From the NCBI GenBank assembly GCA_027533395.1, contig JAPZUF010000009.1, forward strand, positions 186,001 through 250,000: a DNA stretch of 64,000 bases, read 5' to 3'. The first letter of the stretch is position 1; the number at the start of each line of letters is the position of its first letter. Under the pieces are notes generated by a model. The model saw only the letters and a list, made by a program, of their open reading frames with translations. It made no database searches and was not told the DNA's origin. This DNA comes from Cyclobacteriaceae bacterium (GTDB taxonomy: Bacteria > Bacteroidota > Bacteroidia > Cytophagales > Cyclobacteriaceae). This document shows, piece after piece, positions 35,100-43,054 of the stretch. The translations under genes and the position numbers were made by a program.

Positions 35100-35978
35100 A
35101 TGAAAGCGCTGCTGAAGAAATTAAGGAATTACGAAATACGCATCAGAAAGGCAATTAATAGCCACATGATGGGTGATTTTCATTCCATTTTTAAGGGCTC
35201 AGGTCTTGAATTTGATGATGTTAGACCTTATCAATATGGAGACGATATTCGCAGCATCGATTGGAATGTTTCCGCCAAAGGCCATGGTTTATTTGTGAAG
35301 ACATTTAAAGAAGATAAAGAACAAACTGTTTTTTTTATTCTCGATGTCAGTGCCTCTCAAAATATTGGCAGTGAAGGAAGAATGAAAGCTGATGTGGGCA
35401 AAGAAATTTGTGGCGTGCTTTCCTTAGCAGCTACCAAAGAGCACAGCCATGTTGGATTAATCTGCTTCTCAGATCAAAACGAATTATACCTTCGACCGTT
35501 AAAAGGTTCACTTCAAGCCTACGAAATCATTACTGCTTTAGCCCGATTGCAACCAGCATCAAAAAAAACAAATCTTAAAAAAGCTGTTTCGTTTGCAGTG
35601 AACATCATCAAAAGAAAAAGTGTGATCATTTTGATTTCAGACTTTATCGATGGAGAAAATTACTACCAAGATTTAAAAGCATTGGCCAAGAGACACGATT
35701 TAGTAATGATACAAATCAGCGATAAGCGAGAAACGCAATTACCTAAGTTGGGTATCATACCCGTGCAAGATAAAGAATCAGGAAAAACACTTTGGGTCAA
35801 TACTTCTTTTGGAGATTTTAGAGAAAAGGTTTCGCATCAAGTGCACACTAAAACAAAAGAATTAGCAGACTTCAGCCGAAAACATCAAATTAATCTTATA
35901 TCATTAGATACACAAGAAGATTACGTTCCTCAATTGCTTAAACTTTTCAAAATCAGAAACCGTGCGATGAAAGTGTAG
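35100..35978 (+). CDS. DUF58 domain protein (Bat/aerotolerance-type operon)
   Basis: 292 residues from ATG at 35100; the longer frame begins at a TTG and adds an unlikely N-terminus. The DUF58 motif appears as EFDDVRPYQYGDDIRSIDWN near residue 40. A von Willebrand A-like fold follows, with FFILDVSASQN and VIILISDFIDG. DUF58 proteins accompany MoxR ATPases and VWA proteins in Bat operons thought to support envelope stress tolerance. Here the two downstream genes fit that scheme, but no moxR precedes it: the upstream neighbour is divergent. Confidence 0.87.
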   Translation: MKALLKKLRNYEIRIRKAINSHMMGDFHSIFKGSGLEFDDVRPYQYGDDIRSIDWNVSAKGHGLFVKTFKEDKEQTVFFILDVSASQNIGSEGRMKADVGKEICGVLSLAATKEHSHVGLICFSDQNELYLRPLKGSLQAYEIITALARLQPASKKTNLKKAVSFAVNIIKRKSVIILISDFIDGENYYQDLKALAKRHDLVMIQISDKRETQLPKLGIIPVQDKESGKTLWVNTSFGDFREKVSHQVHTKTKELADFSRKHQINLISLDTQEDYVPQLLKLFKIRNRAMKV

Positions 35979-35979
35979 T

Positions 35980-36891
35980 ATGAAAACGACTTTGAAAATT
36001 ATTTTACTTATCATTTTATTTTTCAATTTGGGCAATGTATTGGCGCAAGATGTAAAGGTGCACGGTGTTTTTATACAAGATAGTTTAATAGTTGGAGATC
36101 AGGTTAATTTTTACCTAAGTGCAAAATATCCGAAATCAAAAGTTATCTTCTTTCCTGATTCAACTTGGCAATTGGGAAAATTTGAATTTGTAAAGAAACA
36201 ATATTTCCCAACACAAACCATTAATGGCATCAGTACGGATAGCGCGATTTATACGATAACTTCTTTTGAAATAGATTCGATACAAACGCTTCGCCTTCCG
36301 GTATATCAAATCAATACTTTCGATTCTACTTTTTTTTATAGTGAAACAGATTCTATTTTTTTAACTGAACTTGTTAACACACCTCTGCCAGATACATTGC
36401 AGGCACAAAATCTTCCTCTTAAAACAAACACTACTTATCAACCTGTTAGTTGGTTGTTAAATTATCCATTCATAACATTTATTGTTTGCCTATTAATTCT
36501 GACAGCTGTTTTCATGTGGGTATTCTTTGGAAAGAAAATTACAAATCGATACACATTGAAAAGACTCAATCGACTGCACGAAGAATTTGTTAAACAATTC
36601 ATCCAATTAGAAAACGAACTGAAACTGAATTTTTCTTCAGCAACTGCCGAACTACTCATCACACATTGGAAAAAGTATTTAGAAAACCTAGATAAAAAAC
36701 CTTACACCAGATTAACGGTAAAAGAATTAAGTTTAATTCAATCCAACGAAACGCTGATTCAACACCTTCGCTCTTTCGATGCTGCTGTATACGGGCATAG
36801 AACCGAAGTACAAGAAGATACCCATTACCTCAAAGAATATGCTGAGTTAACTTTTCAAGAAAAATTGAAAGCCTTCAAAAATGAAAAATAA
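35980..36891 (+). CDS. exported single-TM protein of a Bat-like operon
   Basis: 303 residues. Signal peptide at 1-22 (VLAQ). An extracytoplasmic beta-rich domain of about 140 residues is followed by a TM helix at about 163-185 and a cytoplasmic helical domain containing LNRLHEEFVKQFIQLENELK. The layout matches the DUF4381/BatD-like partner usually found between DUF58 and VWA genes, but I recognise no diagnostic motif, so the family is inferred from position. It starts one base after the DUF58 stop and overlaps the VWA gene by eleven bases. Confidence 0.7.
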   Translation: MKTTLKIILLIILFFNLGNVLAQDVKVHGVFIQDSLIVGDQVNFYLSAKYPKSKVIFFPDSTWQLGKFEFVKKQYFPTQTINGISTDSAIYTITSFEIDSIQTLRLPVYQINTFDSTFFYSETDSIFLTELVNTPLPDTLQAQNLPLKTNTTYQPVSWLLNYPFITFIVCLLILTAVFMWVFFGKKITNRYTLKRLNRLHEEFVKQFIQLENELKLNFSSATAELLITHWKKYLENLDKKPYTRLTVKELSLIQSNETLIQHLRSFDAAVYGHRTEVQEDTHYLKEYAELTFQEKLKAFKNEK

Positions 36892-37930
36892 CGAACAGCT
36901 ATACGATTGGTTATCATTAGAGTGGTTTTTTCCTTCCACCCTATCAGCTTATGATTGGGAGCAACTTTGGATTTTATACTGCGTACCAGGGGTTTTGCTT
37001 TTATTTATCATTCGTTGGTTGATTAGGCATCGCTTCAATCAAAAATTACCTATTGCTTTAGAAAAGAAAGATGTACATACCACACCTTGGGCTTTAGTAA
37101 GACTTATTCCGGATTTTGTTTTGATGCTGGTGCTAACATTACTTTTGATTGCATTAGCCCGACCTCAAAGAACAAATGAAAAAGTAGAACAGTTTACTGA
37201 AGGGATTGATATTATGTTGGCTTTGGATATTTCTCAATCCATGCAAATTTCTGATTTCGAACCCAACCGCTTAGAGGTTGCTAAAATTGTTGCTAAAAAA
37301 TTTATTTCCGGTAGAAAACAAGATAGAATTGGCTTAGTAGTTTTTTCAGGTGATGCTTTTTCTTTGGCTCCTTTAACTACCGATTATGAATTACTAAATA
37401 AATATTTTGAAGAAGTAAATTTTGACATGATTGAAAACAAGGGCACAGCCATCGGCAGTGCTTTAGGTGTTGTAATCAATAGAATGGGGGAATCAGAAAC
37501 CAAATCGAAAGTGGCTATTTTATTAAGCGATGGCGATAGTAATGCCGGTAATATCGATCCTATTACTGCGGCTGAATTAGCAGCAGCTTACGGAATAAAA
37601 ATATATACCATTATAGTTGGAAGAGAAGGCATGGTGCCCTATGGAAAAGACTTTTTTGGCAGACCGAACATGATTGAAAACACAGTAAATGAAACAACCA
37701 TGCGGAAAATAGCTGATATTGGTGGAGGCATTTTTTTTAGGGTGCAAGATGAAGAAGCCTTACAACAAGTTTTTAATCAAATTAATGAATTCGAAAAAGC
37801 TGAAATCAAAGAAACACGCTATAAAGATACTTCAGACTATTACCAACACTATTTAAGATGGGCCATTGTACTACTTTTGATTTGGCTCGCCTTGAAATCT
37901 TCTTTCATGAGTAATATTTTACAAGATTAA
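36881..37930 (+). CDS. BatA-like von Willebrand factor A membrane protein
   Basis: 349 residues with TM segments at about 27-46 and 75-95 and near the C-terminus (about 327-343). The VWA domain between them carries a MIDAS metal site: ALDISQSM (D-x-S-x-S), a threonine in PLTTDYE, and LLSDGDSNAG. Short motifs such as ARPQRTNEKVEQFTEGIDI are typical of BatA. It probably forms a membrane complex with the two preceding gene products. BatB, BatC and BatE homologues are absent. The stop overlaps the convergent LysE gene by four bases. Confidence 0.88.
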   Translation: MKNNEQLYDWLSLEWFFPSTLSAYDWEQLWILYCVPGVLLLFIIRWLIRHRFNQKLPIALEKKDVHTTPWALVRLIPDFVLMLVLTLLLIALARPQRTNEKVEQFTEGIDIMLALDISQSMQISDFEPNRLEVAKIVAKKFISGRKQDRIGLVVFSGDAFSLAPLTTDYELLNKYFEEVNFDMIENKGTAIGSALGVVINRMGESETKSKVAILLSDGDSNAGNIDPITAAELAAAYGIKIYTIIVGREGMVPYGKDFFGRPNMIENTVNETTMRKIADIGGGIFFRVQDEEALQQVFNQINEFEKAEIKETRYKDTSDYYQHYLRWAIVLLLIWLALKSSFMSNILQD

Positions 37931-38559
37931 TGCGCTTGCAAAACATCTGCATAGATAACCAAACGCAGACCAAAAAAAATTAAAACAATTCCTAGAATAA
38001 TATTCAAACGTTGAATGGCTTTTGCCGTAATTAAAATCCTAAGTTGATCAGCAAGCTTAGCTTTAATCAAATCGGTAATAAAAACTGTGCAAACAATAGC
38101 TGTAAAATATACAAAGGCTTGCCAAGGTTGTGTATAACCAAATTCTGTAGATGCAAAACCTACAGTTCCAATCCAAAACAACAAAACCATTGGGCTTAAT
38201 CCATTGATAAGAAATCCTTTAGCTGCCAATCGAAAAGGACTACGTACCTTTATATGTTCTGGATGAAAATTTAACAAGTTTCTGCTTTTAATAAACAAGT
38301 AGTAACAACCAAATAAGATTAAAATGCCTCCACCAAAATAAGCTAGTCTTTCTTTAGCAATTGGGTTTTCAAAAAATTGGTAGAGGCCTAAATAAGAAAT
38401 TAAGATGTAAACAGTATCGCTTAAAGAAACACCTAATGCCACCCACGCACCAGAACGAAAGCCACGTTCCATGCTAGTTTGGATAATGGTAAAAAATACT
38501 GGCCCAATTAACAAAGCCAGTACAACACCAGAAACAATGCCATTAAGTACGATCTGCAT
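37927..38559 (-). CDS. LysE/RhtB family amino acid exporter
   Basis: 210 residues with about six hydrophobic helices. The N-terminus GIVSGVVLALLIGPVFFTIIQTSMERG with the glycine/proline signature is characteristic of the LysE superfamily. The substrate is unknown; relatives export lysine, threonine, homoserine and derivatives. The start lies 17 bases inside the end of the upstream GH3-type gene, implying translational coupling and a possible link between the two products. Confidence 0.87.
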   Translation of the reverse strand: MQIVLNGIVSGVVLALLIGPVFFTIIQTSMERGFRSGAWVALGVSLSDTVYILISYLGLYQFFENPIAKERLAYFGGGILILFGCYYLFIKSRNLLNFHPEHIKVRSPFRLAAKGFLINGLSPMVLLFWIGTVGFASTEFGYTQPWQAFVYFTAIVCTVFITDLIKAKLADQLRILITAKAIQRLNIILGIVLIFFGLRLVIYADVLQAH

Positions 38560-40099
38560 TCAGAATAGGTTGGATAAATGTTTTCCAATCTTCCAATTGT
38601 GTGTTCTTTAATACACGTGGGAATTTATTTTGTCCGCCCACCTTGCCTTTTGACTCCATCCAATTGTAAAATGCTTTAACGGGCAACACATCTACCATTA
38701 CTTCTTTTAAAGCTGCACTTCTTTCCACTGCATAATCATCGTTCAGCTCTTTTAGTTTAGCATCTATTTTATCTTTCACTTCTTTAGCGCTCACTTTGCT
38801 ATCGGTACCAATAAACCAATGATGTGCGAATAAACTTTCGTAAGGAATCCCTGCCACTGTAAACTCAGGTATCGCGATGTTCATTTCATCAGCAACCATT
38901 TCAATTGCCTTATTCATATTATCAACCGACAAATGTTCACCACACAAACTCAAGAAATGTTTGGTTCTTCCTGTAATCACAATTTCGGCATCATCCTTCG
39001 ATACAAATTTAATAGTGTCGCCAATTAAGTATCTCCAGGCGCCAGAGCAAGTGGAAAGTAAAATCGCGTATTCTTTACCTTCTTCAACCTGGTCGATCAT
39101 AAAGGATTCTGCATCGGGTAATACATCTCCGTTTGCGTCAAAGTTTTTACTTTCGAAAGGAACAAACTCATAAAAGATTCCATTGTTCAAAACCAGTCGC
39201 ATAGATCTTCTATTTGGCAAAGCCTGAAAGGCAATAAAGCCTTCCGAAGCCAAATAAGTTTCTATATAAAAAATGGGTTTACCTAAAAGTTTTTCAAAAC
39301 CTTTTCTGTATGGATCAAAAGAAACACCACCATGAACATATACCTGAAGGTTAGGCCAGACTTCATGAATGTTTTTTACTTTATGCTTTTCAATTACTTT
39401 TTCCATTAAGATTTGCAACCATGCAGGCACTCCTACAATAATTCCAATATCCCAATCAGGAGCTTTTGTGGCAATTTCATTTAGTTTAGCATCCCAATTT
39501 CTGTTTTTTGCAATTTTTTTTCCAGGCTTATAAAAATGTTGAAACCAAAATGGCAATCGCGCGGCTTGTATCCCACTTAAGTCGCCTTCGAAATAGCTTC
39601 CTTTTTTGTTAAGATGCGTTGAACCCCCTAACATTAAGATACCTGAGGTAAAAACATCTGGTGGTAAATCATATTTAGATAATGTAAGAATTTGACGAAC
39701 ACTGGTTTTTTGTATGGCTTTCGTCATGTCCTTAGTAACGGGGATATACTTAGACGAAGCCTCTGAGGTGCCTGAACTCAAAGCAAAATATTTTACTCTG
39801 CCTGGCCAAGTAACATTTTTAACACCACGCAAGGCAAGCTTCCACCAATCTGCATACATTTTATTGTAAGTGTGCAGAGGGACTGATTGTTTGAATTGTT
39901 GGTAGAAGTCGCTTCCACCTTTTCTAAAACTCTTTAAAATGCCTGGAAAGTTATAATACTTTCCAAATTCAGTGTTGCTGGCCGTTATTAACAATTCTTT
40001 CAGTTCTTTCTTTTGCAAATCTGCCGGTGAAGTGTACTCTTCTTCCAACATCTCTCGTAACCTGATTCCTTTTTTTAATAATGTGCCGAGTATCGCCAT
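38543..40099 (-). CDS. GH3 family acyl-adenylate amido synthetase-like protein
   Basis: 518 residues from ATG at 40099 (MAILGTLLKKG); a longer frame would start at TTG inside yggS. Motifs match the GH3 family: ALSSGTSEASSKYIPVT (P-loop-like), the SEGF-IAF region, YEFVPFE, and YAILLSTCSGAWRYLIGDTIKF (ATP-binding Y-x-x-G-D). GH3 enzymes in plants adenylate jasmonate or auxin and conjugate them to amino acids. Bacterial members are common in Bacteroidota, but their substrates are not established. The gene is coupled by overlap to a LysE exporter. Confidence 0.88.
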   Translation of the reverse strand: MAILGTLLKKGIRLREMLEEEYTSPADLQKKELKELLITASNTEFGKYYNFPGILKSFRKGGSDFYQQFKQSVPLHTYNKMYADWWKLALRGVKNVTWPGRVKYFALSSGTSEASSKYIPVTKDMTKAIQKTSVRQILTLSKYDLPPDVFTSGILMLGGSTHLNKKGSYFEGDLSGIQAARLPFWFQHFYKPGKKIAKNRNWDAKLNEIATKAPDWDIGIIVGVPAWLQILMEKVIEKHKVKNIHEVWPNLQVYVHGGVSFDPYRKGFEKLLGKPIFYIETYLASEGFIAFQALPNRRSMRLVLNNGIFYEFVPFESKNFDANGDVLPDAESFMIDQVEEGKEYAILLSTCSGAWRYLIGDTIKFVSKDDAEIVITGRTKHFLSLCGEHLSVDNMNKAIEMVADEMNIAIPEFTVAGIPYESLFAHHWFIGTDSKVSAKEVKDKIDAKLKELNDDYAVERSAALKEVMVDVLPVKAFYNWMESKGKVGGQNKFPRVLKNTQLEDWKTFIQPILNADRT

Positions 40100-40120
40100 C
40101 TTTCTATCGATTTTACCTTG

Positions 40121-40128
40121 TAATTTTG
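40121..40128 (+). promoter_or_regulatory. candidate -7 promoter element for yggS
   Basis: TAATTTTG matches TAnnTTTG and lies 15 bases before the yggS ATG, in the 44-base gap between divergent GH3 and yggS starts. No matching TTG was seen at -33. Confidence 0.4.
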
Positions 40129-40143
40129 AGCCGTTAAAAATAC

Positions 40144-40818
40144 ATGATTCTGAAAGAAAAACTAGCAAGAATTACTCAGGACTTGCCTGCTACCTGCAAG
40201 TTAATTGCGGTGAGCAAAACGCATCCTGTTGAAGCCATTGTAGAAGCTTACCAAGCCGGACAAAGAATTTTCGGAGAAAACAAGGTACAGGAGTTGGTTC
40301 CTAAATATGAAAAACTTCCAAAGGATATTCAATGGCATTTAATTGGCCATTTGCAAAGTAACAAGGTAAAGTATATCGCTCCGTTTATTATCCTGATTCA
40401 TTCGGTAGATAGTTTCAAGTTGTTAGAAGAAATTAACAAACAAGCCAAGAAACACAATCGAATTATTCACTGTTTGTTGCAAATACATATTGCAGCGGAA
40501 GAAACTAAGTTTGGATTAAATGAAACTGAATTATTTCAATTGATTGAACAGACCGGGAAATCTGATTTTACAAATGTAAAGATTGTTGGCTTGATGGGCA
40601 TGGCTACTCTAACAGATGAGGTTGAAAAAATAAAACAAGAGTTTGCAGGGTTAAAAAGACTGTTCGAAACCTTAAAGTCTAAAGCATTACCTCCTCAATT
40701 TGAAATGAAAGAACTTTCGATGGGTATGAGCAGCGATTACCAAATTGCTATACAAGAAGGAAGCACTTTTGTGCGTGTGGGTTCCGCTATTTTCGGACAA
40801 AGAAATTACACGATATGA
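40144..40818 (+). CDS. YggS/PLPBP family PLP homeostasis protein
   Basis: 224-residue single-domain PLP-binding TIM barrel. The PLP lysine is K25 in IAVSKTHP. FGENKVQEL, WHLIGHLQSNKVKYIAP, and the C-terminal LSMGMSSDYQIAIQEGSTFVRVGSAIFG phosphate-binding segment are diagnostic. The family buffers pyridoxal phosphate and has no known catalytic activity. Its stop overlaps the DUF423 gene by four bases. Confidence 0.95.
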   Translation: MILKEKLARITQDLPATCKLIAVSKTHPVEAIVEAYQAGQRIFGENKVQELVPKYEKLPKDIQWHLIGHLQSNKVKYIAPFIILIHSVDSFKLLEEINKQAKKHNRIIHCLLQIHIAAEETKFGLNETELFQLIEQTGKSDFTNVKIVGLMGMATLTDEVEKIKQEFAGLKRLFETLKSKALPPQFEMKELSMGMSSDYQIAIQEGSTFVRVGSAIFGQRNYTI

Positions 40819-41183
40819 AAAAAACACTTTTACTGGCGGCTGTATTAGGTTTTACTGCTGTTGCCATTGGTGCCTTTGGCGCACACGCTTTAAAAAACTT
40901 ACTGGAAAGTAACGGTCGAACCCTAACGTTTGAGTTAGCCAACCGCTATCATTTTTTTCATGCTTTAGCTTTATTGTCCATTAGTTTCCAAAAGGAAATT
41001 TCAGCACACTGGACAAGTTTATTATGGTTGTTGGGCATCATTCTTTTTTCAGGCAGTTTATATGTGCTGGCCATATTTAATCTTACAACCATTGCTTGGT
41101 TAACACCCATTGGAGGAGTTTTTCTTTTAGCTGGTTGGTTCAGTTTAATTTGGAAAGCCATCAAATTAAAAAAGCCTGTTTAA
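40815..41183 (+). CDS. DUF423 family membrane protein
   Basis: 122 residues with four predicted TM helices. AIGAFGAHALKN near the N-terminus and NRYHFFHALALL in the centre are the signature of DUF423 (YwdK/YgdD-like) proteins of unknown function. It is coupled to yggS. Its TAA stop lies inside the loop of the terminator hairpin at 41170-41192. Confidence 0.9.
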   Translation: MKKTLLLAAVLGFTAVAIGAFGAHALKNLLESNGRTLTFELANRYHFFHALALLSISFQKEISAHWTSLLWLLGIILFSGSLYVLAIFNLTTIAWLTPIGGVFLLAGWFSLIWKAIKLKKPV

Positions 41184-41192
41184 CAGGCTTTT
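41170..41192 (+). terminator. bidirectional terminator overlapping the DUF423 stop codon
   Basis: Arms AAAAGCCTGTT (41170-41180) and AACAGGCTTTT (41182-41192) separated by one base, so the effective loop is TTTAA. The DUF423 stop (41181-41183) falls in this loop. A T-rich tract follows, and the convergent DUF1573 gene ends at 41219. Confidence 0.78.
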
Positions 41193-41218
41193 CTTCTATT
41201 ATCATTTTTTGAAATCAT

Positions 41219-41620
41219 CTACTGAGGTTTCCTCTCTAATACTTCTGTTGTAAAAGTGATTTTAGCATCATTAACCGCGTTTGAAATAATGGTAATAGGT
41301 TTGTTTTGCATGCCCATTTTACCAGTGCTGTTAAAGGCCACCGTTAATTCACCTTTGCCTCCGGGCATAACCGGATCTTTCGGCCAACCTTTAGGGGTTG
41401 TACAACCACAACTTACCTGAACATTAGTAATGATTAAAGGCTCGTTACCAGTATTAGTAAATCGAAAAGTATGTTCCACAACATCGCCTTGAGTGATTTT
41501 ACCAAAATCATGAGAAGCCTTTTCCCAAGTTATTACCGGACCAGTTTGCTTAGCCACAGTTTGCGCTAAAGCAACTGAACCCATCAAAACAAAAGCAATC
41601 AAATACAAAAACTTATTCAT
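41219..41620 (-). CDS. DUF1573 family exported protein
   Basis: 133 residues: signal peptide at 1-20 (ending VALAQ), then an immunoglobulin-like DUF1573 domain with FGKITQGDVVEHTFRFTN, the conserved CGCTTP motif and PGGKGELTVAFN. DUF1573 proteins are abundant periplasmic or surface proteins in Bacteroidota without assigned function. It is divergent from the Nudix gene and has a promoter element at 41637-41644. Confidence 0.9.
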   Translation of the reverse strand: MNKFLYLIAFVLMGSVALAQTVAKQTGPVITWEKASHDFGKITQGDVVEHTFRFTNTGNEPLIITNVQVSCGCTTPKGWPKDPVMPGGKGELTVAFNSTGKMGMQNKPITIISNAVNDAKITFTTEVLERKPQ

Positions 41621-41636
41621 AGCGTTGAATTTTAGA

Positions 41637-41644
41637 CAAATTTA
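41637..41644 (-). promoter_or_regulatory. candidate -7 promoter element for the DUF1573 gene
   Basis: On the minus strand this reads TAAATTTG, an exact TAnnTTTG match, 16 bases before the DUF1573 ATG. The -33 region is less clear. Confidence 0.4.
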
Positions 41645-41720
41645 TGATTAACAATCAACTATTTTGCCACAATAACGAATTTTAACACAAAAGCAGGCGC
41701 AAAAGACAAAAAAACTTTGA

Positions 41721-42176
41721 ATGGAAGCTGAAATCATCCAAAAATATGGGAATAAAGTTAGAGTAAGGGTTTGTGGCTTGTGTTGGCACCAATCCAGATT
41801 GCTAATGGTAAACCATAAAGGTTTAAGAGAAGGTGATTTTTGGGCACCCCCAGGCGGTGGACTTGAGTTTGGCGAAACTTTGGAGCAAGTACTAATAAGA
41901 GAATTTAAAGAAGAAACAGGTTTAAATGTAACTATCGGTCAATTTCTATTTATTCACGAACACATTCAAAAACCACTTCACGCCATTGAGATATTTTATC
42001 AGGTAACTCTATTGAGTGGCGAATTGAACATCGGAAAGGACCCCGAAACAGAAACAAAAGTAATAAGCGATGTAAGGTGGATGGATATAGAAGAAATTGA
42101 AAAAATAGCACCAGTTGAGAAGCATCGGTTCTTTTCAACATCAAAACTTTCCTTTGATTGGAGAAAAATAGGCTGA
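41721..42176 (+). CDS. Nudix hydrolase
   Basis: 151 residues with a complete Nudix box, GGGLEFGETLEQVLIREFKE followed by ETG, fitting G-x5-E-x7-R-E-U-x-E-E-x-G-U. It probably hydrolyses a nucleoside diphosphate derivative; the substrate cannot be read from the sequence. VRVCGLCWHQSRLLMVNHKG precedes the box. It is divergent from DUF1573 and stands alone. Confidence 0.88.
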   Translation: MEAEIIQKYGNKVRVRVCGLCWHQSRLLMVNHKGLREGDFWAPPGGGLEFGETLEQVLIREFKEETGLNVTIGQFLFIHEHIQKPLHAIEIFYQVTLLSGELNIGKDPETETKVISDVRWMDIEEIEKIAPVEKHRFFSTSKLSFDWRKIG

Positions 42177-42239
42177 TACAGCCAATTATTGTAATTTAAA
42201 CGCGAAAATTCCTATACTTGTAGCTTAAATTGTTTACCA

Positions 42240-43052
42240 ATGAACCTTACCAAAATTGTTTCATTCATCCTATTATTACTTAGCTTATCGCTGGCCTATT
42301 ATTTATATAATTCTATCGACTCGACAATAGAAGAAAGAAAAGCCATTGCTGCCACAGAGGCAATCATCATTGATAAGTTATCCATCATCCGCGAAGCTGA
42401 AAAAGTTTATTTAGAACAACATGGTAAATACACCAGCAGCTGGGATACCTTGACCAACTTTATTGAAAACGGAATTGTACCGATAATTGTAAAACGTGAT
42501 AGTATCATACCTCTCGGTTATGGTCAAGAAAAAGTAATTCAATTGGTTGACACTATTGGTAAAGTATCTGCAAAAGAGAAAATTTTCAATAAAATCTATA
42601 ATATCACGGCTGCAGATAATGGAAATCTTATTGAAATCTCAGTAAAGCCGGGCGACAAAGTTGTAAAAGGCGCTAAGTCTTACAAACTAAAAAGAGAAGG
42701 TAATGATAAGGTTGATGAATTTTCATTCCTTGAGCCAGGAACTGTTAACCAAGTAGCCAGAATTGAACCAGGCACAAAAATCAGCAAAGGTCAATTACTA
42801 GTATCTTTCACAAAGATTCAGTTTAATGATAAGATTGATATTAAAACACTCGGTCAATTACCAAACTCTGATAAAACCTTCGACATTTTTACAGATGTGA
42901 TTAACCGAAATGGTATTAAAGTCTCTGTTATCGAAGTTAAAGATCCTAACCCTATCAATCCGGAAAGAAGAGAAAGCAACGAAGCTAAAAACAGAAAGCC
43001 ACTTCGATTTGGTTCTCGTTCAGATGTTAGTACAGCAGGTAACTGGGAATAA
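42240..43052 (+). CDS. uncharacterised single-TM protein with pilin-like and lipoyl-like segments
   Basis: 270 residues. N-terminal TM at about 5-24. The next stretch, KLSIIREAEKVYLEQHGKYT then SSWDTLTNFI, resembles the post-helix pattern of type II pseudopilins and related membrane proteins. The middle has two turns that look like barrel-sandwich (lipoyl/HlyD-type) halves: SVKPGDKVVKGAK and RIEPGTKISKGQLLVSF. The basic C-terminal tail looks disordered. No family recognised. It lies two bases before a DUF3822 gene and is probably its membrane partner. Most of the chain should be extracytoplasmic. Confidence 0.7.
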   Translation: MNLTKIVSFILLLLSLSLAYYLYNSIDSTIEERKAIAATEAIIIDKLSIIREAEKVYLEQHGKYTSSWDTLTNFIENGIVPIIVKRDSIIPLGYGQEKVIQLVDTIGKVSAKEKIFNKIYNITAADNGNLIEISVKPGDKVVKGAKSYKLKREGNDKVDEFSFLEPGTVNQVARIEPGTKISKGQLLVSFTKIQFNDKIDIKTLGQLPNSDKTFDIFTDVINRNGIKVSVIEVKDPNPINPERRESNEAKNRKPLRFGSRSDVSTAGNWE

Positions 43053-43054
43053 TT

